Positions 16,681 through 25,413 are shown, numbered from the stretch's first letter. The stretch: DNA of 37,076 nucleotides from Chitinophagaceae bacterium (GCA_020854215.1 JADZFY010000469.1:1-37076); one strand, 5' to 3'. The notes: a model not told the origin generated them from the letters alone. Translations and numbers: made by a program.

Positions 16681-17469
16681 ATGTCACGGAAGCTTACTTT
16701 TCTTTACCTGACAGCAGCACTGTTTGCCTGCAGCAGTTGCAGTCGCTACTATTATCGGCCCAATGCCGTTAATACGCCTTTATTGACGGATGCCGGTCAG
16801 GCACATCTGAATATTGCGGGTAGCATTGGGAGTACTACTGATGATTTTGAAGATGACGGCACCTCCTATCTTTTTGATCTGCAGGCGTCGGTGTCTCCAA
16901 TAAAACACCTCGGAATTATTGCCAATTACAGTACATACAAATACACACCCGATAACCCCGATGCAATAAATGGAAACGTGGATGGCAAGGCGCATCTGCT
17001 CGAATTTGGTGTGGGTGGCTATTACGCAAAGGGCAACAAATTTAAAATGGTGGTAGACTGTTATGCAGGTTACGGAGGCGGGCAGATCAGAAGTGATGTG
17101 GATATGCGCATCAATCGTTTTTTTATTCAACCGGGTATTGGGGTACGCTCTCCTTTTTTTGACGCTGCCTTTAATTTACGCCTGGTGAGTGCTAAGTACA
17201 GCAGTTTTGACGGAAAGGGAATGAGCTATGATTACCTGTTGTCACAAGGGCTAATCAACGACAATGGCCAGCGCCGCATTGATAATACGCGTTACGCTTT
17301 TGCAGAACCCTCCTTTACGGTACGTACAGGTTATAAGTTTCTCAAAGCACAACTTCAAATGGTTTTTGCCCAGGAAATTTCCAGTGTTCCCTGGGATTAT
17401 CATCCGTCCAGATATACCGCTGGCGTTTATTTCAGCTTAGAGGAGGCTATTGCGGAAGCCAGGAAATAA
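16681..17469 (+). CDS. Envelope protein of unknown function, probable outer-membrane beta-barrel
   Basis: The ATG at 16681 gives 262 residues and places a signal sequence (MSRKLTFLYLTAALFACSSC) at the N-terminus. An earlier in-frame ATG at 16618 would add 21 residues that spoil this signal, so it is not preferred. Cys20 could be lipidated, but the lipobox is poor. The mature part is rich in alternating aromatic/hydrophobic strands with glycine turns (LLEFGVGGYYAKGNKFKMVV, CYAGYGGGQI, FFIQPGIGVRS, FTVRTGYKFL), as in small outer-membrane beta-barrels. It ends in a charged stretch EEAIAEARK rather than the usual terminal aromatic. No functional family is recognised. It follows the propeller lipoprotein by 99 bp. 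Confidence 0.75.
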   Translation: MSRKLTFLYLTAALFACSSCSRYYYRPNAVNTPLLTDAGQAHLNIAGSIGSTTDDFEDDGTSYLFDLQASVSPIKHLGIIANYSTYKYTPDNPDAINGNVDGKAHLLEFGVGGYYAKGNKFKMVVDCYAGYGGGQIRSDVDMRINRFFIQPGIGVRSPFFDAAFNLRLVSAKYSSFDGKGMSYDYLLSQGLINDNGQRRIDNTRYAFAEPSFTVRTGYKFLKAQLQMVFAQEISSVPWDYHPSRYTAGVYFSLEEAIAEARK

Positions 17470-17535
17470 GCGTACAGGCGGCATCAATGTTTTCCCGCGA
17501 TACATATAATTTTCGGTGGATTTAAGAATAAGGAT

Positions 17536-18081
17536 TTAACGACTCCAGGCAGGTTTACATTTAAGTATCCTCTTATAAACCGGGCAATCGGTTGTGTGAG
17601 CGCCTGGCAGATAACCGGCGCTCATCAGAAATTCATTTACAATTTCACCTCCCGTAAACTTGAATGTGGTTTTAAAAATCTTCACCCACTCTTCCCTGGT
17701 TTTTGGGTGATAATGTTCTATCCAGTTTTTGAACGACCCAAATTCTTTTTGAAGCCGGGTAACTGCTTTCGCATTTTCAATAGCAGCGTTTACTTTCAAC
17801 CTGTTCCGGATGATACCTGCATCGTTTAACAAACGCTCCCTGTCCTTATCGGTATATTTTGCTATTCGGGCAATATTAAAGTTGTGGTAAGCCTTCCGGA
17901 ATGCATCCTCCTTTTTTAAAATGGTTGTCCAACTTAACCCAGCCTGATTTATTTCCATTATTAAACGACCAAACAACTCATTATCCTCTGCGATAGGAAA
18001 TCCGTAATGATTATTATGATAATTCCTGTTCACATTGTCTTCTGCGGCAGGCAACCCGTTTACGTAACTACAATAACTCAT
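17536..18081 (-). CDS. tag: DNA-3-methyladenine glycosylase I
   Basis: The protein has 181 residues, close to the usual length for Tag. It removes 3-methyladenine from alkylated DNA in base-excision repair. The N-terminal Cys4, His22 (in YHNNHYG, the counterpart of YHDxEWG), His162 and Cys166 (GAHTTDC) fit the structural zinc site of this family. LFGRLIMEINQAGLSWTTIL contains the conserved Glu43 and the QAGLSW motif of the base pocket. The final segment CPVYKRILKCKPAWSR is somewhat shorter than in E. coli. It is a second alkylation-damage gene within 3.5 kb of the alkyltransferase-like gene, though on the other strand. Confidence 0.92.
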   Translation of the reverse strand: MSYCSYVNGLPAAEDNVNRNYHNNHYGFPIAEDNELFGRLIMEINQAGLSWTTILKKEDAFRKAYHNFNIARIAKYTDKDRERLLNDAGIIRNRLKVNAAIENAKAVTRLQKEFGSFKNWIEHYHPKTREEWVKIFKTTFKFTGGEIVNEFLMSAGYLPGAHTTDCPVYKRILKCKPAWSR

Positions 18082-18191
18082 ATTGAAAAATAAAAGTGAA
18101 GTAATTCGAACAAAGAAATCCCAATAATTCTTTTATGTTTAGAGCGCACGGAAATGAAGTAGCTGTTCGCCCGTTATTTGAACTCCCAATT

Positions 18192-18215
18192 TTCGGGTAC
18201 CGGCCGGTACCCGAA
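18192..18215. promoter_or_regulatory. Perfect 24-bp palindrome
   Basis: TTCGGGTACCGG is followed directly by its exact reverse complement. As RNA it can fold into a 10-bp stem with a 4-nt loop. It lies 25 bp after the Dabb gene stop and 110 bp upstream of the tag start. Neither strand has a T-tract after it, so a protein-binding operator or an mRNA end-stabilising structure fits better than a classical terminator. Confidence 0.5.
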
Positions 18216-18240
18216 CCTCCGTAGGAAGAAAAATTTCAAG

Positions 18241-18561
18241 TTATCCCACATCCACCGTATCATATACCACTACCTTCTTCCAAAGATGTTTGCATTCCTT
18301 CACGAAAGCAAGGTGGATGGGGTCAGCCTGGTAACTATCGTGATCCGCTTTATTCGTAAACAACAGGAGCCAGGAAACGGAATAGGAGCGGTCAATAACG
18401 TCGCGGTGAGTATCGGCAGGTTTGCCAATATAGAACGACCTGATGGTTTTTACGGAAGAAAGCTTCCGCAATCCCGCAACTAAATTTTCAAAATCCGCCT
18501 GGTTGTCAGGACTGTTCAGCCAAAAGTACACATGATGGATAAAGGTGCCACTATCACTCAT
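18241..18561 (-). CDS. Dabb-domain (stress-responsive alpha/beta barrel) protein
   Basis: The protein has 106 residues and covers a single Dabb domain: FIHHVYFWLNSP (strand 1), a helix DFENLVAGLRKLSSV, IRSFYIGKPADT, YSVSWLLLFTNKADHDSYQADPIHLAFVKECKHLW, and a final strand VVVYDTVDV. Dabb proteins are small ferredoxin-like dimers. Some are enzymes in secondary metabolism and many are stress-induced, but the role here is unknown. No signal peptide is present, so it is cytoplasmic. Confidence 0.85.
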   Translation of the reverse strand: MSDSGTFIHHVYFWLNSPDNQADFENLVAGLRKLSSVKTIRSFYIGKPADTHRDVIDRSYSVSWLLLFTNKADHDSYQADPIHLAFVKECKHLWKKVVVYDTVDVG

Positions 18562-18577
18562 AACCTGAGATTTTACA

Positions 18578-18595
18578 AAAATCGTTTGCGATTTT
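18578..18595 (-). terminator. Weak hairpin terminator candidate after the amidase gene
   Basis: AAAATCG-TTTG-CGATTTT is a perfect 7-bp AT-rich stem 78 bp past the amidase stop. On the minus strand the T-rich arm runs on into TGTAAAA. It is low in GC, so termination efficiency is doubtful. Confidence 0.3.
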
Positions 18596-18672
18596 GATGA
18601 TGAACCGTTGGAAAAATTTGAGCAACAAACTTACGATGTGAAATTTTATACGCGCATAAATTTATGAAAAGC

Positions 18673-19842
18673 TTAATTCATTTCCTTCAGCCAGTCTTTA
18701 ATTCCTTTATAAATTTTCCGGGCTACAGCGCGATGGAACTGAGGATCAAGAATTTTCTTTTCGTCTTCTGCGTTGCTTAAAAAGGCTACTTCAACCAAAC
18801 AATTCGGGTACTCGGTAGGCCCATTAAGCGAAAAATTAAAACTTCCTATATTTCCCGCATCGCGCAGAGAAAGTTCCAGCATGCGCTTCAATATAAATTG
18901 AGACAGACTTCTGTAGCCTATATAACGGTAATAAGTGCTGGTGCCATTCACCGATACATTTCCCGAAGCATTCAGATGAATGCTGATTAAAAGGTGGGGC
19001 TGCGCATCACGGAGTGCTTCTGTTCTTTCTATCATACTCAACGTAGTATCTGTATCGCGGGTCATGAACGTAGACACTCTTTTCCGCCTCATCAGCCTGT
19101 TTAATTCCCGGGCAATTTTAAGGGTATAGGTTTTCTCCTGCACACCGCTGGCAACCCCCGCAGCACCGGTATTTGTACCACCATGTCCGGCATCAATACC
19201 AACTAATAATTTTTGAATTTTTAAACGATCAGGCTGTCGGTTTACGCGTATCACAAGCTTTTGTCCTGAACTGTCATAGGCGATATGGTAACCCCAATGC
19301 TGGTTATGCTTTAACTCGATAAATATCCGCATAACATCATCTTCTGTTTGTTCATACCAGGTGTTCGTGATTTCCTTTACCGTTCCAAATTGTGATATCC
19401 AGTTGGTATTGGAAGTGGCGCCAAAAATATCAACCACAATACGCCAGGGATGTATTTGCTGGATGCTCCGATAGGGTAGTCGCCCGTCTACACCGATCGC
19501 AACGTAATCAAACTGATTATCACCGTATACGCGCCAGCTTGAAGTAAGATGAAAGGGGGGCTGCATTATACCCGGTAGCGACTGCGTACTACTTTTTTCA
19601 ATATACGCATAGTGATGTTTTGAAAGTTGCACTTTATAATCATTGCCAACAGAGTCAACTACCCGCATAACAACACCGGTATCCAGATAGGTCATTTTTG
19701 CGCCACCAAGACGATCCTGCCCTAAACCGTATTTCAAAAAAGGAAGCCTGCCTGTGGTTTGTACCATCTGCGTACCTGAAGAATCTTGTGCAGGAAGGAA
19801 AAAGGGAAACCCAAACAAACAGCAGCAGAGTAGCTTTTTCAT
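18673..19842 (-). CDS. N-acetylmuramoyl-L-alanine amidase (Amidase_3 type)
   Basis: The protein has 389 residues with a signal peptide (about 1-19, FFLPAQ). An SH3-like or AMIN-like beta region covers about 30-205. The catalytic Amidase_3 domain is about 213-385: zinc ligands His220 (GIDAGHGG), Glu236 (VQEKTYTL) and His289 (SIHLNAS), with catalytic Glu351 (LVEVAFLSN). It cleaves the bond between N-acetylmuramic acid and the stem peptide in peptidoglycan, typically during cell separation. The N-terminal part probably targets or regulates it in the periplasm. The gene is monocistronic, with a strong hairpin 35 bp upstream of its start codon. Confidence 0.92.
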   Translation of the reverse strand: MKKLLCCCLFGFPFFLPAQDSSGTQMVQTTGRLPFLKYGLGQDRLGGAKMTYLDTGVVMRVVDSVGNDYKVQLSKHHYAYIEKSSTQSLPGIMQPPFHLTSSWRVYGDNQFDYVAIGVDGRLPYRSIQQIHPWRIVVDIFGATSNTNWISQFGTVKEITNTWYEQTEDDVMRIFIELKHNQHWGYHIAYDSSGQKLVIRVNRQPDRLKIQKLLVGIDAGHGGTNTGAAGVASGVQEKTYTLKIARELNRLMRRKRVSTFMTRDTDTTLSMIERTEALRDAQPHLLISIHLNASGNVSVNGTSTYYRYIGYRSLSQFILKRMLELSLRDAGNIGSFNFSLNGPTEYPNCLVEVAFLSNAEDEKKILDPQFHRAVARKIYKGIKDWLKEMN

Positions 19843-19876
19843 TGGCTGAAGTTAACGTAAACCCTTCTGAATAAGA

Positions 19877-19910
19877 AAACCCCACGGCAGGCGTTGTGGG
19901 GTTTCTTTTT
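19877..19910. terminator. Strong 9-bp hairpin with T-tracts on both strands, upstream of the amidase
   Basis: AAACCCCAC and GTGGGGTTT form a perfect 9-bp stem with a 10-nt loop. On the plus strand CTTTTT follows, and on the minus strand TTTTCTT follows. There is no gene ending on either side, and the amidase start is only 35 bp away on the minus strand. If its promoter lies further upstream (TATCTTTTTCG on the minus strand near 19932-19945), the hairpin falls within the amidase leader and could act as an attenuator. Confidence 0.5.
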
Positions 19911-20051
19911 GTTTTCCGTTATGGTTTACATAAGCGAAAAAGATAAGCACATGTTTATATAGATTTCACACCACCGAGTTTCGTTGCAGCACTATGTGAA
20001 TATATACGTATGATAACTACTGTAAGATAGGGGCATGCCCGCACGAAAACG

Positions 20052-20087
20052 GAAATTAAAAAGCCATTTAGCAAAAGCTAAATGGCT
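20052..20087 (-). terminator. Rho-independent terminator of the L,D-transpeptidase gene
   Basis: AGCCATTTAGC and GCTAAATGGCT form a perfect 11-bp stem with a 4-nt loop, 29 bp after the stop. On the minus strand it is followed by TTTTTAATTT. Confidence 0.85.
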
Positions 20088-20115
20088 AACCTTATATTCC
20101 CTCTTTTATTGATTA

Positions 20116-20721
20116 TCATTTCTCAATAACAACTTCAGTACCTATGGGCAGCATATCATACAGTTCATCCATATCAGTGTATCGTACCGATATACATCCT
20201 GCTGTCCAGTTTACGAATTTATCAATTACCCATTCCTCGTTAGGTCTCGTGCCATGAATTCCAATTCCACCGCCAATAGAAGCTTTTTTCGGTATCAGAC
20301 CTTTTTCTTTACGCATTTTAAAACGTTCGTAGCTCTCGGTGGTTGGATAATCGAGCATCAAAAATTTACCCCAGGTTTTGTGAATTTTCTTTCCCACAAT
20401 TCTGAAATGACCCTCTGGTGTTAACCGGTCACCTTCCATTCGTTTATCATCCTGGTTTTTATTTCCAAAAACTACCGGGTAGGTACCATACCACCCTTCC
20501 TGATCGAACAAAGTCATTTCATAGGCACTTTTCTTAATTACCAAACGATAAGCCGAACTGGTGGGAAAATTAGCCTTCAGGTTCTTACCCTGCAATGCAG
20601 TCGTATCTCCTGTTACCGAAACCAGATAGGGCATAGCAGGCACAGTATTATCAATGCTTTGAAAACCAAAGCCTGTTCCAATAATCAACCATGCAAAAAA
20701 GAAGCGTGCAGAACTGATCAT
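20116..20721 (-). CDS. L,D-transpeptidase (YkuD domain)
   Basis: The protein has 201 residues with an N-terminal signal or anchor (about 1-20). The YkuD domain starts near YRLVIKKSAYEMTLFD (58-73), continues with RLTPEGHFRIVGKK (99-112), and has the catalytic motif His156 (GIGIHGTRP), Cys176 (TAGCISV) and Arg180. These enzymes form 3-3 crosslinks in peptidoglycan or attach proteins to it. Some members instead cleave such bonds. The expected HG...S/T-x-GC-x-R spacing is met. It ends at a strong terminator and has 261 bp upstream, so it is probably a single-gene unit. Confidence 0.92.
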   Translation of the reverse strand: MISSARFFFAWLIIGTGFGFQSIDNTVPAMPYLVSVTGDTTALQGKNLKANFPTSSAYRLVIKKSAYEMTLFDQEGWYGTYPVVFGNKNQDDKRMEGDRLTPEGHFRIVGKKIHKTWGKFLMLDYPTTESYERFKMRKEKGLIPKKASIGGGIGIHGTRPNEEWVIDKFVNWTAGCISVRYTDMDELYDMLPIGTEVVIEK

Positions 20722-20982
20722 AACGTAATATTAATTAGGCGCTAAAAAAACGCACAGCCGATCTTAATATTTCCACTTAGGCATTTCTTTAACCTTTGAT
20801 ATAACTGCAAATACAAAGCCGCAAATTGTTATCTCTTATATAATAAACCGAAGGCGTGAATATCACATTGTGTGCAGCGTGTTAAAATATTTTTAAGGAT
20901 AAACAGGCGGTTAATAAAATTTTTCAATTTGAGTGAGTGGAGGATATACAGTGAAACACGAACGAAGTCAGCCAAACAAACT

Positions 20983-21576
20983 TCACAACCCCGCTTTTAA
21001 CTCCAATAGAAAACCCTTCAGCTTTTCAAGTCGTTGAATAAGATCAAAATTTTGCTGGGCACCCGACTTGTTTTTTTTCAGATAACTTTTCGCCCCTTCA
21101 ATCGTGTATTTCCGCTTACGCAGTAAGTGATGAATGAGTTTGAGATTTTTGATATCCTCAGGACGAAAATGGCGGTCTCCTTTTCGGTTCTTCCGTGGTT
21201 TCAAAATATCAAATTCGGTTTCCCAGTAACGCAGCAAAGAGGTATTTAGGTTGAACATAGCCGCCACCGCACCAATACTATAATACTGCTTCTTAAATAA
21301 GATATCATCATCGGGAACGTTTATCCTATCTGATTCAGCATCCATTTCCCTGATGGATTTTCTGCCGCGCTTTCCTTTTCGTAAAGAAACAGGCCCGCCT
21401 GTGTCATTTACAACGACAGTAGGACCAGAGGAGATTGAAGCCTCCTCCAAAACCTCATCAACTTCAGGTTCACCCATTCGAACAGGCGGTTGCAGCTCCT
21501 GTAAATTCAGACGAGGAACAGGCTTTGGAGGCGGCGCTTCATTCAAAGAAGCAAACAAATCCAACTGCTTATACAT
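20983..21576 (-). CDS. MerR-family transcriptional regulator
   Basis: The protein has 197 residues. The MerR winged-helix domain lies at about 98-168: YYSIGAVAAMFNLNTSLLRYWETEF (helix-turn-helix), LKPRKNRKGDRHFRPEDI (wing) and a helix LIHHLLRKRKYTIEGAKSYLKK. The C-terminus (170-197) is a short helix suited to dimerisation, with no metal- or drug-binding domain visible. Residues 1-95 are an unusual low-complexity extension rich in Pro, Glu and acidic runs, with a basic RKGKRGRK patch (66-73). Orthologues of this type in Bacteroidota are widespread, but their targets are not known to me. It follows the M23 peptidase gene by 52 bp and may be co-transcribed with it. Confidence 0.9.
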   Translation of the reverse strand: MYKQLDLFASLNEAPPPKPVPRLNLQELQPPVRMGEPEVDEVLEEASISSGPTVVVNDTGGPVSLRKGKRGRKSIREMDAESDRINVPDDDILFKKQYYSIGAVAAMFNLNTSLLRYWETEFDILKPRKNRKGDRHFRPEDIKNLKLIHHLLRKRKYTIEGAKSYLKKNKSGAQQNFDLIQRLEKLKGFLLELKAGL

Positions 21577-21628
21577 ACCGCTAAATTAACGCAATACATA
21601 AAGAATAAACAGCTGAAATTATCAACAT

Positions 21629-22600
21629 TTAGTCAAAGCTCTGGTTCCCCGATGCTGCAATTTTCACTATACGGTCAAATTGCTCAGGTGTAAGGTCATT
21701 ATAAAAGAAGTAAATGGGATCAATATGCCGTTTGTTTTTCCGCACCTCATAGTGCAGATGCGGCCCGGTGGATTTGCCCGTGCTGCCCACCCAGCCAATC
21801 AGTTCTCCACGCTTTACCCGTAGGCCAACTTTAGCTTTAATACGGTATTGGTGGCCGTAAAGGGTTTCATATCCATAGCCATGATTAATGATAACATGAT
21901 TGCCGTAACCATTGCCGGTATTGCCTGCCACCCTAACTACACCATCGGCTGTTGCGTAAATAGGGGTTCCTTGTGGAGCAGCAAAATCAAGACCGGCATG
22001 CATCTTAACCGTTTTGTATACAGGGTCTATCCGATAGCCGAAACCAGATGCCACTCTGCTAAGGTCTTTATTACTAACCGGCTGTATGGCAGGCGTAGCG
22101 GCAAGCAACTTTTCCTTATCCCTGATCATGCCTTCGATTTCCTGGTAAGACTTTTTCTGAGCAGCTACACGGTTCATCATTTTATCTAATGTGGCAGCAA
22201 TGGAAAAAGCCAGTTCATTATCTTCCATACTTTCCACCAACTGGGCCTCCTGCTGTTTTTCAATTTGCTTTGCCCTTGCGCTATCGGGTATAGGGTCTGC
22301 TTCAAATATTTCCCGGTACACGTGATTGTCCCTTCGCTCCAGCTCCGTCATCTGCTGCTGAATAAATTTCACTTTACTATTAAGTAGCCGGTAATCTTCT
22401 TTAATCCGCTGGTTTTCCTGGCGCATTAACATCTCTTTTGGCGAATCCACCAACTGAAATGCAATCACTACAATAATCAATGCGGTAACTAAGGCTGCCG
22501 CTAAAAAGCCCAGGGCACGCAGCAACTTCACCCTCAGAGGGGTTACCAGTTTTTCATAACGGAGTGAATTGGTATTATAGTAATATTTAATTTTTTTCAT
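21629..22600 (-). CDS. Membrane-anchored M23 family peptidase (LytM domain)
   Basis: The protein has 323 residues. A short cytoplasmic N-terminus is followed by one transmembrane helix (about 28-50), then a coiled-coil stretch (about 55-165), then the M23 domain (about 182-295). Zinc ligands His201 and Asp205 (HAGLDFAAP) and His283 (HLHYE, with His281 beside it) are present, with His250 in YGHQ as the catalytic partner. The architecture, anchor plus coiled coil plus LytM, is that of peptidoglycan DD-endopeptidases and of degenerate activators such as EnvC. Here the metal ligands are intact, so it should be active. It is transcribed divergently from alaS, with 139 bp between the two. Confidence 0.93.
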   Translation of the reverse strand: MKKIKYYYNTNSLRYEKLVTPLRVKLLRALGFLAAALVTALIIVVIAFQLVDSPKEMLMRQENQRIKEDYRLLNSKVKFIQQQMTELERRDNHVYREIFEADPIPDSARAKQIEKQQEAQLVESMEDNELAFSIAATLDKMMNRVAAQKKSYQEIEGMIRDKEKLLAATPAIQPVSNKDLSRVASGFGYRIDPVYKTVKMHAGLDFAAPQGTPIYATADGVVRVAGNTGNGYGNHVIINHGYGYETLYGHQYRIKAKVGLRVKRGELIGWVGSTGKSTGPHLHYEVRKNKRHIDPIYFFYNDLTPEQFDRIVKIAASGNQSFD

Positions 22601-22658
22601 GCAGCAGGAATCTGTTGCCGGCTTTATTCAGGCAGAAAAAATCAAGCCATAATTTAAT

Positions 22659-22666
22659 TACCTTCG
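22659..22666 (+). promoter_or_regulatory. Probable -7 promoter box (TACCTTCG) of alaS
   Basis: TACCTTCG differs from TAnnTTTG at one position and is followed directly by CACCCCG, the kind of context often seen at Bacteroidota start sites. It would give a leader of about 70 nt. No clear -33 element is seen. Confidence 0.35.
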
Positions 22667-22682
22667 CACCCCGCACGGGGTG
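22667..22682 (+). promoter_or_regulatory. GC-rich hairpin at the start of the alaS leader
   Basis: CACCCCG and CGGGGTG, separated by CA, form a strong inverted repeat (6-7 bp stem with a very tight loop) in otherwise AT-rich sequence. It would lie at the 5' end of the alaS transcript. It might stabilise the mRNA or bind a regulator. Confidence 0.35.
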
Positions 22683-22742
22683 GGGCGAAAGCAAATATAA
22701 AATTTAAACGTTCAAACCCGCAAAAAATATAACGGAGTAATG

Positions 22743-25379
22743 ATGACTTCAGTACAAATCAGAAAGGCCTTCCTCGATTTTTTTCAGTCTAAACAACACC
22801 ATATTGTTGCTTCTGCTCCTATTGTGGTAAAAAACGATCCGACATTATTGTTTACCAATGCGGGTATGAATCAATTCAAAGACTTTTTTCTGGGAAACCG
22901 CATCGCACCTTACCAACGGGTAGCGAACTCTCAGAAATGTTTGCGCGTAAGCGGTAAACATAACGACCTTGAGGAAGTTGGAGTGGATACCTATCATCAT
23001 ACAATGTTTGAAATGCTGGGCAATTGGGGGTTTGGCGACGCTGCCCGTCCCGAAGGCGGCTATTTTAAAAAGGAGGCTATTGCCTGGAGTTGGGAATTAC
23101 TAACCGCCATTTATCAAATACCCAAAAATCGCATCTATGTAACCATTTTTGAAGGAGACGAAAAAGAAGCCTTGCCTAAAGACGATGAAGCCTACCAGGA
23201 ATGGAAAAAAGTAATTGCAGAAGACAGAATTTTACCCGGCTCAAAAAAAGACAATTTTTGGGAGATGGGCGATACCGGCCCCTGTGGCCCCTGTACGGAA
23301 ATACACGTGGATTGCCGGGATGAAGAAGAACGAAAGAAGGTGGATGGAAAAACCCTGGTGAATAACGATCACCCCCAGGTTATTGAAATTTGGAACAATG
23401 TATTCATCCAATACAATCGTTTAAAGAATGGCTCACTGGAACAGCTTCCGGCACGCCATGTAGATACCGGAATGGGCTTTGAAAGATTGGTGAGGGTATT
23501 GCAGGGAAAAAACTCCAACTACGATACCGATATCTTCACCGGTACAATTGCGCAAATTGAATCGCTTACCGGGCAACGTTATGATTTTGGCAATAGCAAA
23601 CAAGCTATCGCTTTTCGGGTACTGGCCGACCATATTCGTGCTATTTGTTTTACGATTGCCGACGGGCAGTTGCCCTCTAATACGGGTGCAGGCTATGTAA
23701 TCAGACGAATTTTACGCAGAGCCGTTCGTTATTACTATTCCTATCTGAATTATAAACAACCCCTCTTGTATCAGTTAATGCCTGTGATTGGTGCCCAGTT
23801 TCAGGATGTATTTCCTGAATTGAATCAGCAGGCAGAATTTGTTACAAAAGTAATCAGGGAAGAAGAAGAAGCCTTTTTAAGAACCCTGGAGAAAGGGCTA
23901 AAACGAATTGCAGACATCATCGCATCCGTTGATGAACATTCGGTGATCTCAGGAAAAGACGTATTTGAATTATATGATACCTATGGTTTTCCAGCCGACC
24001 TTACACGATTGATAGCTGAAGAAAACAAACTGTCGGTAGATCAGCATGGCTTCGAAAAAGAAATGCTGGATCAAAAAAACCGCAGCCGCGCAGCAACTGT
24101 AATTGACACGGAAGACTGGATTGATGTTAACAAAGGCGACAAAGCCGAATTCGTAGGCTACCAGGATCTGGTGGTGGACACACAGGTGCTTAAACACAGG
24201 AAAGTAAAGGCAAAGGGAAAAGTGCAGTATCAATGGGTGTTGGCAAAAACACCGTTTTATGCCGAAAGTGGCGGTCAGGTGGGTGATCAGGGAACGCTGC
24301 AATTCGGCAATGAAAAGATTGTCGTTACGGATACCAAAAAAGAAAATGATCTGATCATTCACTATACCGACCAGGTTCCCAACAACGCTGCCTTGCCGAT
24401 TATTGCCACCGTGAACTGGGAAAATCGGCTCAATACCATGTACAATCACACAGCCACCCATTTGCTCCATGCAGCCTTGCGGCAGGTGTTGGGTAATCAC
24501 GTGGCACAAAAAGGATCGCTGGTTTCACCGGCAGAATTGCGTTTCGATTTTTCACATTTCGCTAAAGTAACCGATGAGGAACTTTGGAAAATCCAAACCC
24601 TGGTGAATGAGAAGATCCGCGAAAACATACCGGTTGTTATAAAGGAGATGCCAAAAGAGGAAGCATTGCAACAGGGAGCGATGGCACTGTTTGGAGAAAA
24701 ATATGGCAACACGGTTCGTGTGGTAACTATTAACCCCACCTATTCTGTTGAACTCTGTGGAGGAACACACGTAAGCAATACCGGCATGATCGGCTCCTTC
24801 ACTATTGTTTCAGAATCAGCAGTAGCAGCAGGAGTAAGACGAATTGAAGCGTTAACCGGACCCGCTGCATTGCAATACAGCTACCAACGCATCAGTAGTT
24901 ATAAGCATATCAGCGAGTTATTGAAAGCCAAAGATCCTTTGTTGGCCATTGAAAAGCTCATTGAAGACAAGAATGCATTGCAAAAGAAAATTGATGCATT
25001 GGAAGCCCGGCAGTTGGTACAAATCAGAAATGAGTTGTTGCAAAAAGATGAAACCATCAATGGGGTAACATTTATTGGAGATATCGTACAGGTAAGCAAT
25101 GCCGATGCCTTAAAAAAGATTTGTTTTGATGTAAAAAATAATCTTCGCGACCATGTAATTGTGCTTTGCGCCAATATTGATGGTAAACCATTTGTTGCGA
25201 TTGGCATGTCGGATGTAGTAGCCAAAGCAAGGCAATTAAACGCGGCAGCTATCATCAAAGAACACATTGCGCCTATCATTAAAGGCGGAGGTGGCGGTCA
25301 GCCCACCCTGGCCACGGCAGGCGGACAGGACGCATCGCAGTTGCCGTTAGTTATTGAAAAAGTAAAAGCATTGATTTAA
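22743..25379 (+). CDS. alaS: Alanine--tRNA ligase
   Basis: The protein has 878 residues from the ATG at 22743. Two adjacent ATGs occur at 22740 and 22743. GGAG at 22734-22737 is 5 nt from the second and only 2 nt from the first, so the second is preferred. The class II catalytic core is at the N-terminus (FTNAGMNQFKDFFLG, RVANSQKCLRVSGKHNDLEEVG, FEMLGNWGFGD). The editing domain carries HTATHLLH and CGGTHV zinc-site motifs. The C-terminal DHHA1 domain ends with GGGGGQPTLATAGGQD, the glycine-rich motif of the family. It charges tRNA-Ala and removes mischarged serine and glycine. Length and motifs are normal throughout. Confidence 0.97.
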   Translation: MTSVQIRKAFLDFFQSKQHHIVASAPIVVKNDPTLLFTNAGMNQFKDFFLGNRIAPYQRVANSQKCLRVSGKHNDLEEVGVDTYHHTMFEMLGNWGFGDAARPEGGYFKKEAIAWSWELLTAIYQIPKNRIYVTIFEGDEKEALPKDDEAYQEWKKVIAEDRILPGSKKDNFWEMGDTGPCGPCTEIHVDCRDEEERKKVDGKTLVNNDHPQVIEIWNNVFIQYNRLKNGSLEQLPARHVDTGMGFERLVRVLQGKNSNYDTDIFTGTIAQIESLTGQRYDFGNSKQAIAFRVLADHIRAICFTIADGQLPSNTGAGYVIRRILRRAVRYYYSYLNYKQPLLYQLMPVIGAQFQDVFPELNQQAEFVTKVIREEEEAFLRTLEKGLKRIADIIASVDEHSVISGKDVFELYDTYGFPADLTRLIAEENKLSVDQHGFEKEMLDQKNRSRAATVIDTEDWIDVNKGDKAEFVGYQDLVVDTQVLKHRKVKAKGKVQYQWVLAKTPFYAESGGQVGDQGTLQFGNEKIVVTDTKKENDLIIHYTDQVPNNAALPIIATVNWENRLNTMYNHTATHLLHAALRQVLGNHVAQKGSLVSPAELRFDFSHFAKVTDEELWKIQTLVNEKIRENIPVVIKEMPKEEALQQGAMALFGEKYGNTVRVVTINPTYSVELCGGTHVSNTGMIGSFTIVSESAVAAGVRRIEALTGPAALQYSYQRISSYKHISELLKAKDPLLAIEKLIEDKNALQKKIDALEARQLVQIRNELLQKDETINGVTFIGDIVQVSNADALKKICFDVKNNLRDHVIVLCANIDGKPFVAIGMSDVVAKARQLNAAAIIKEHIAPIIKGGGGGQPTLATAGGQDASQLPLVIEKVKALI

Positions 25380-25413
25380 GAATCGTTTTACATAACCGCT
25401 TGAAAAATGGTAG

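Noticed and set aside
18577..20087. CRISPR array or tRNA gene in the hairpin-rich gaps
   Set aside because: The hairpins are unrelated in sequence with no regular spacing, and no cloverleaf with a T-arm GTTCRA-type motif was seen.
23970..24509. Minus-strand 179-codon frame inside alaS
   Set aside because: The plus-strand alaS frame carries all conserved motifs. This is an antisense shadow.
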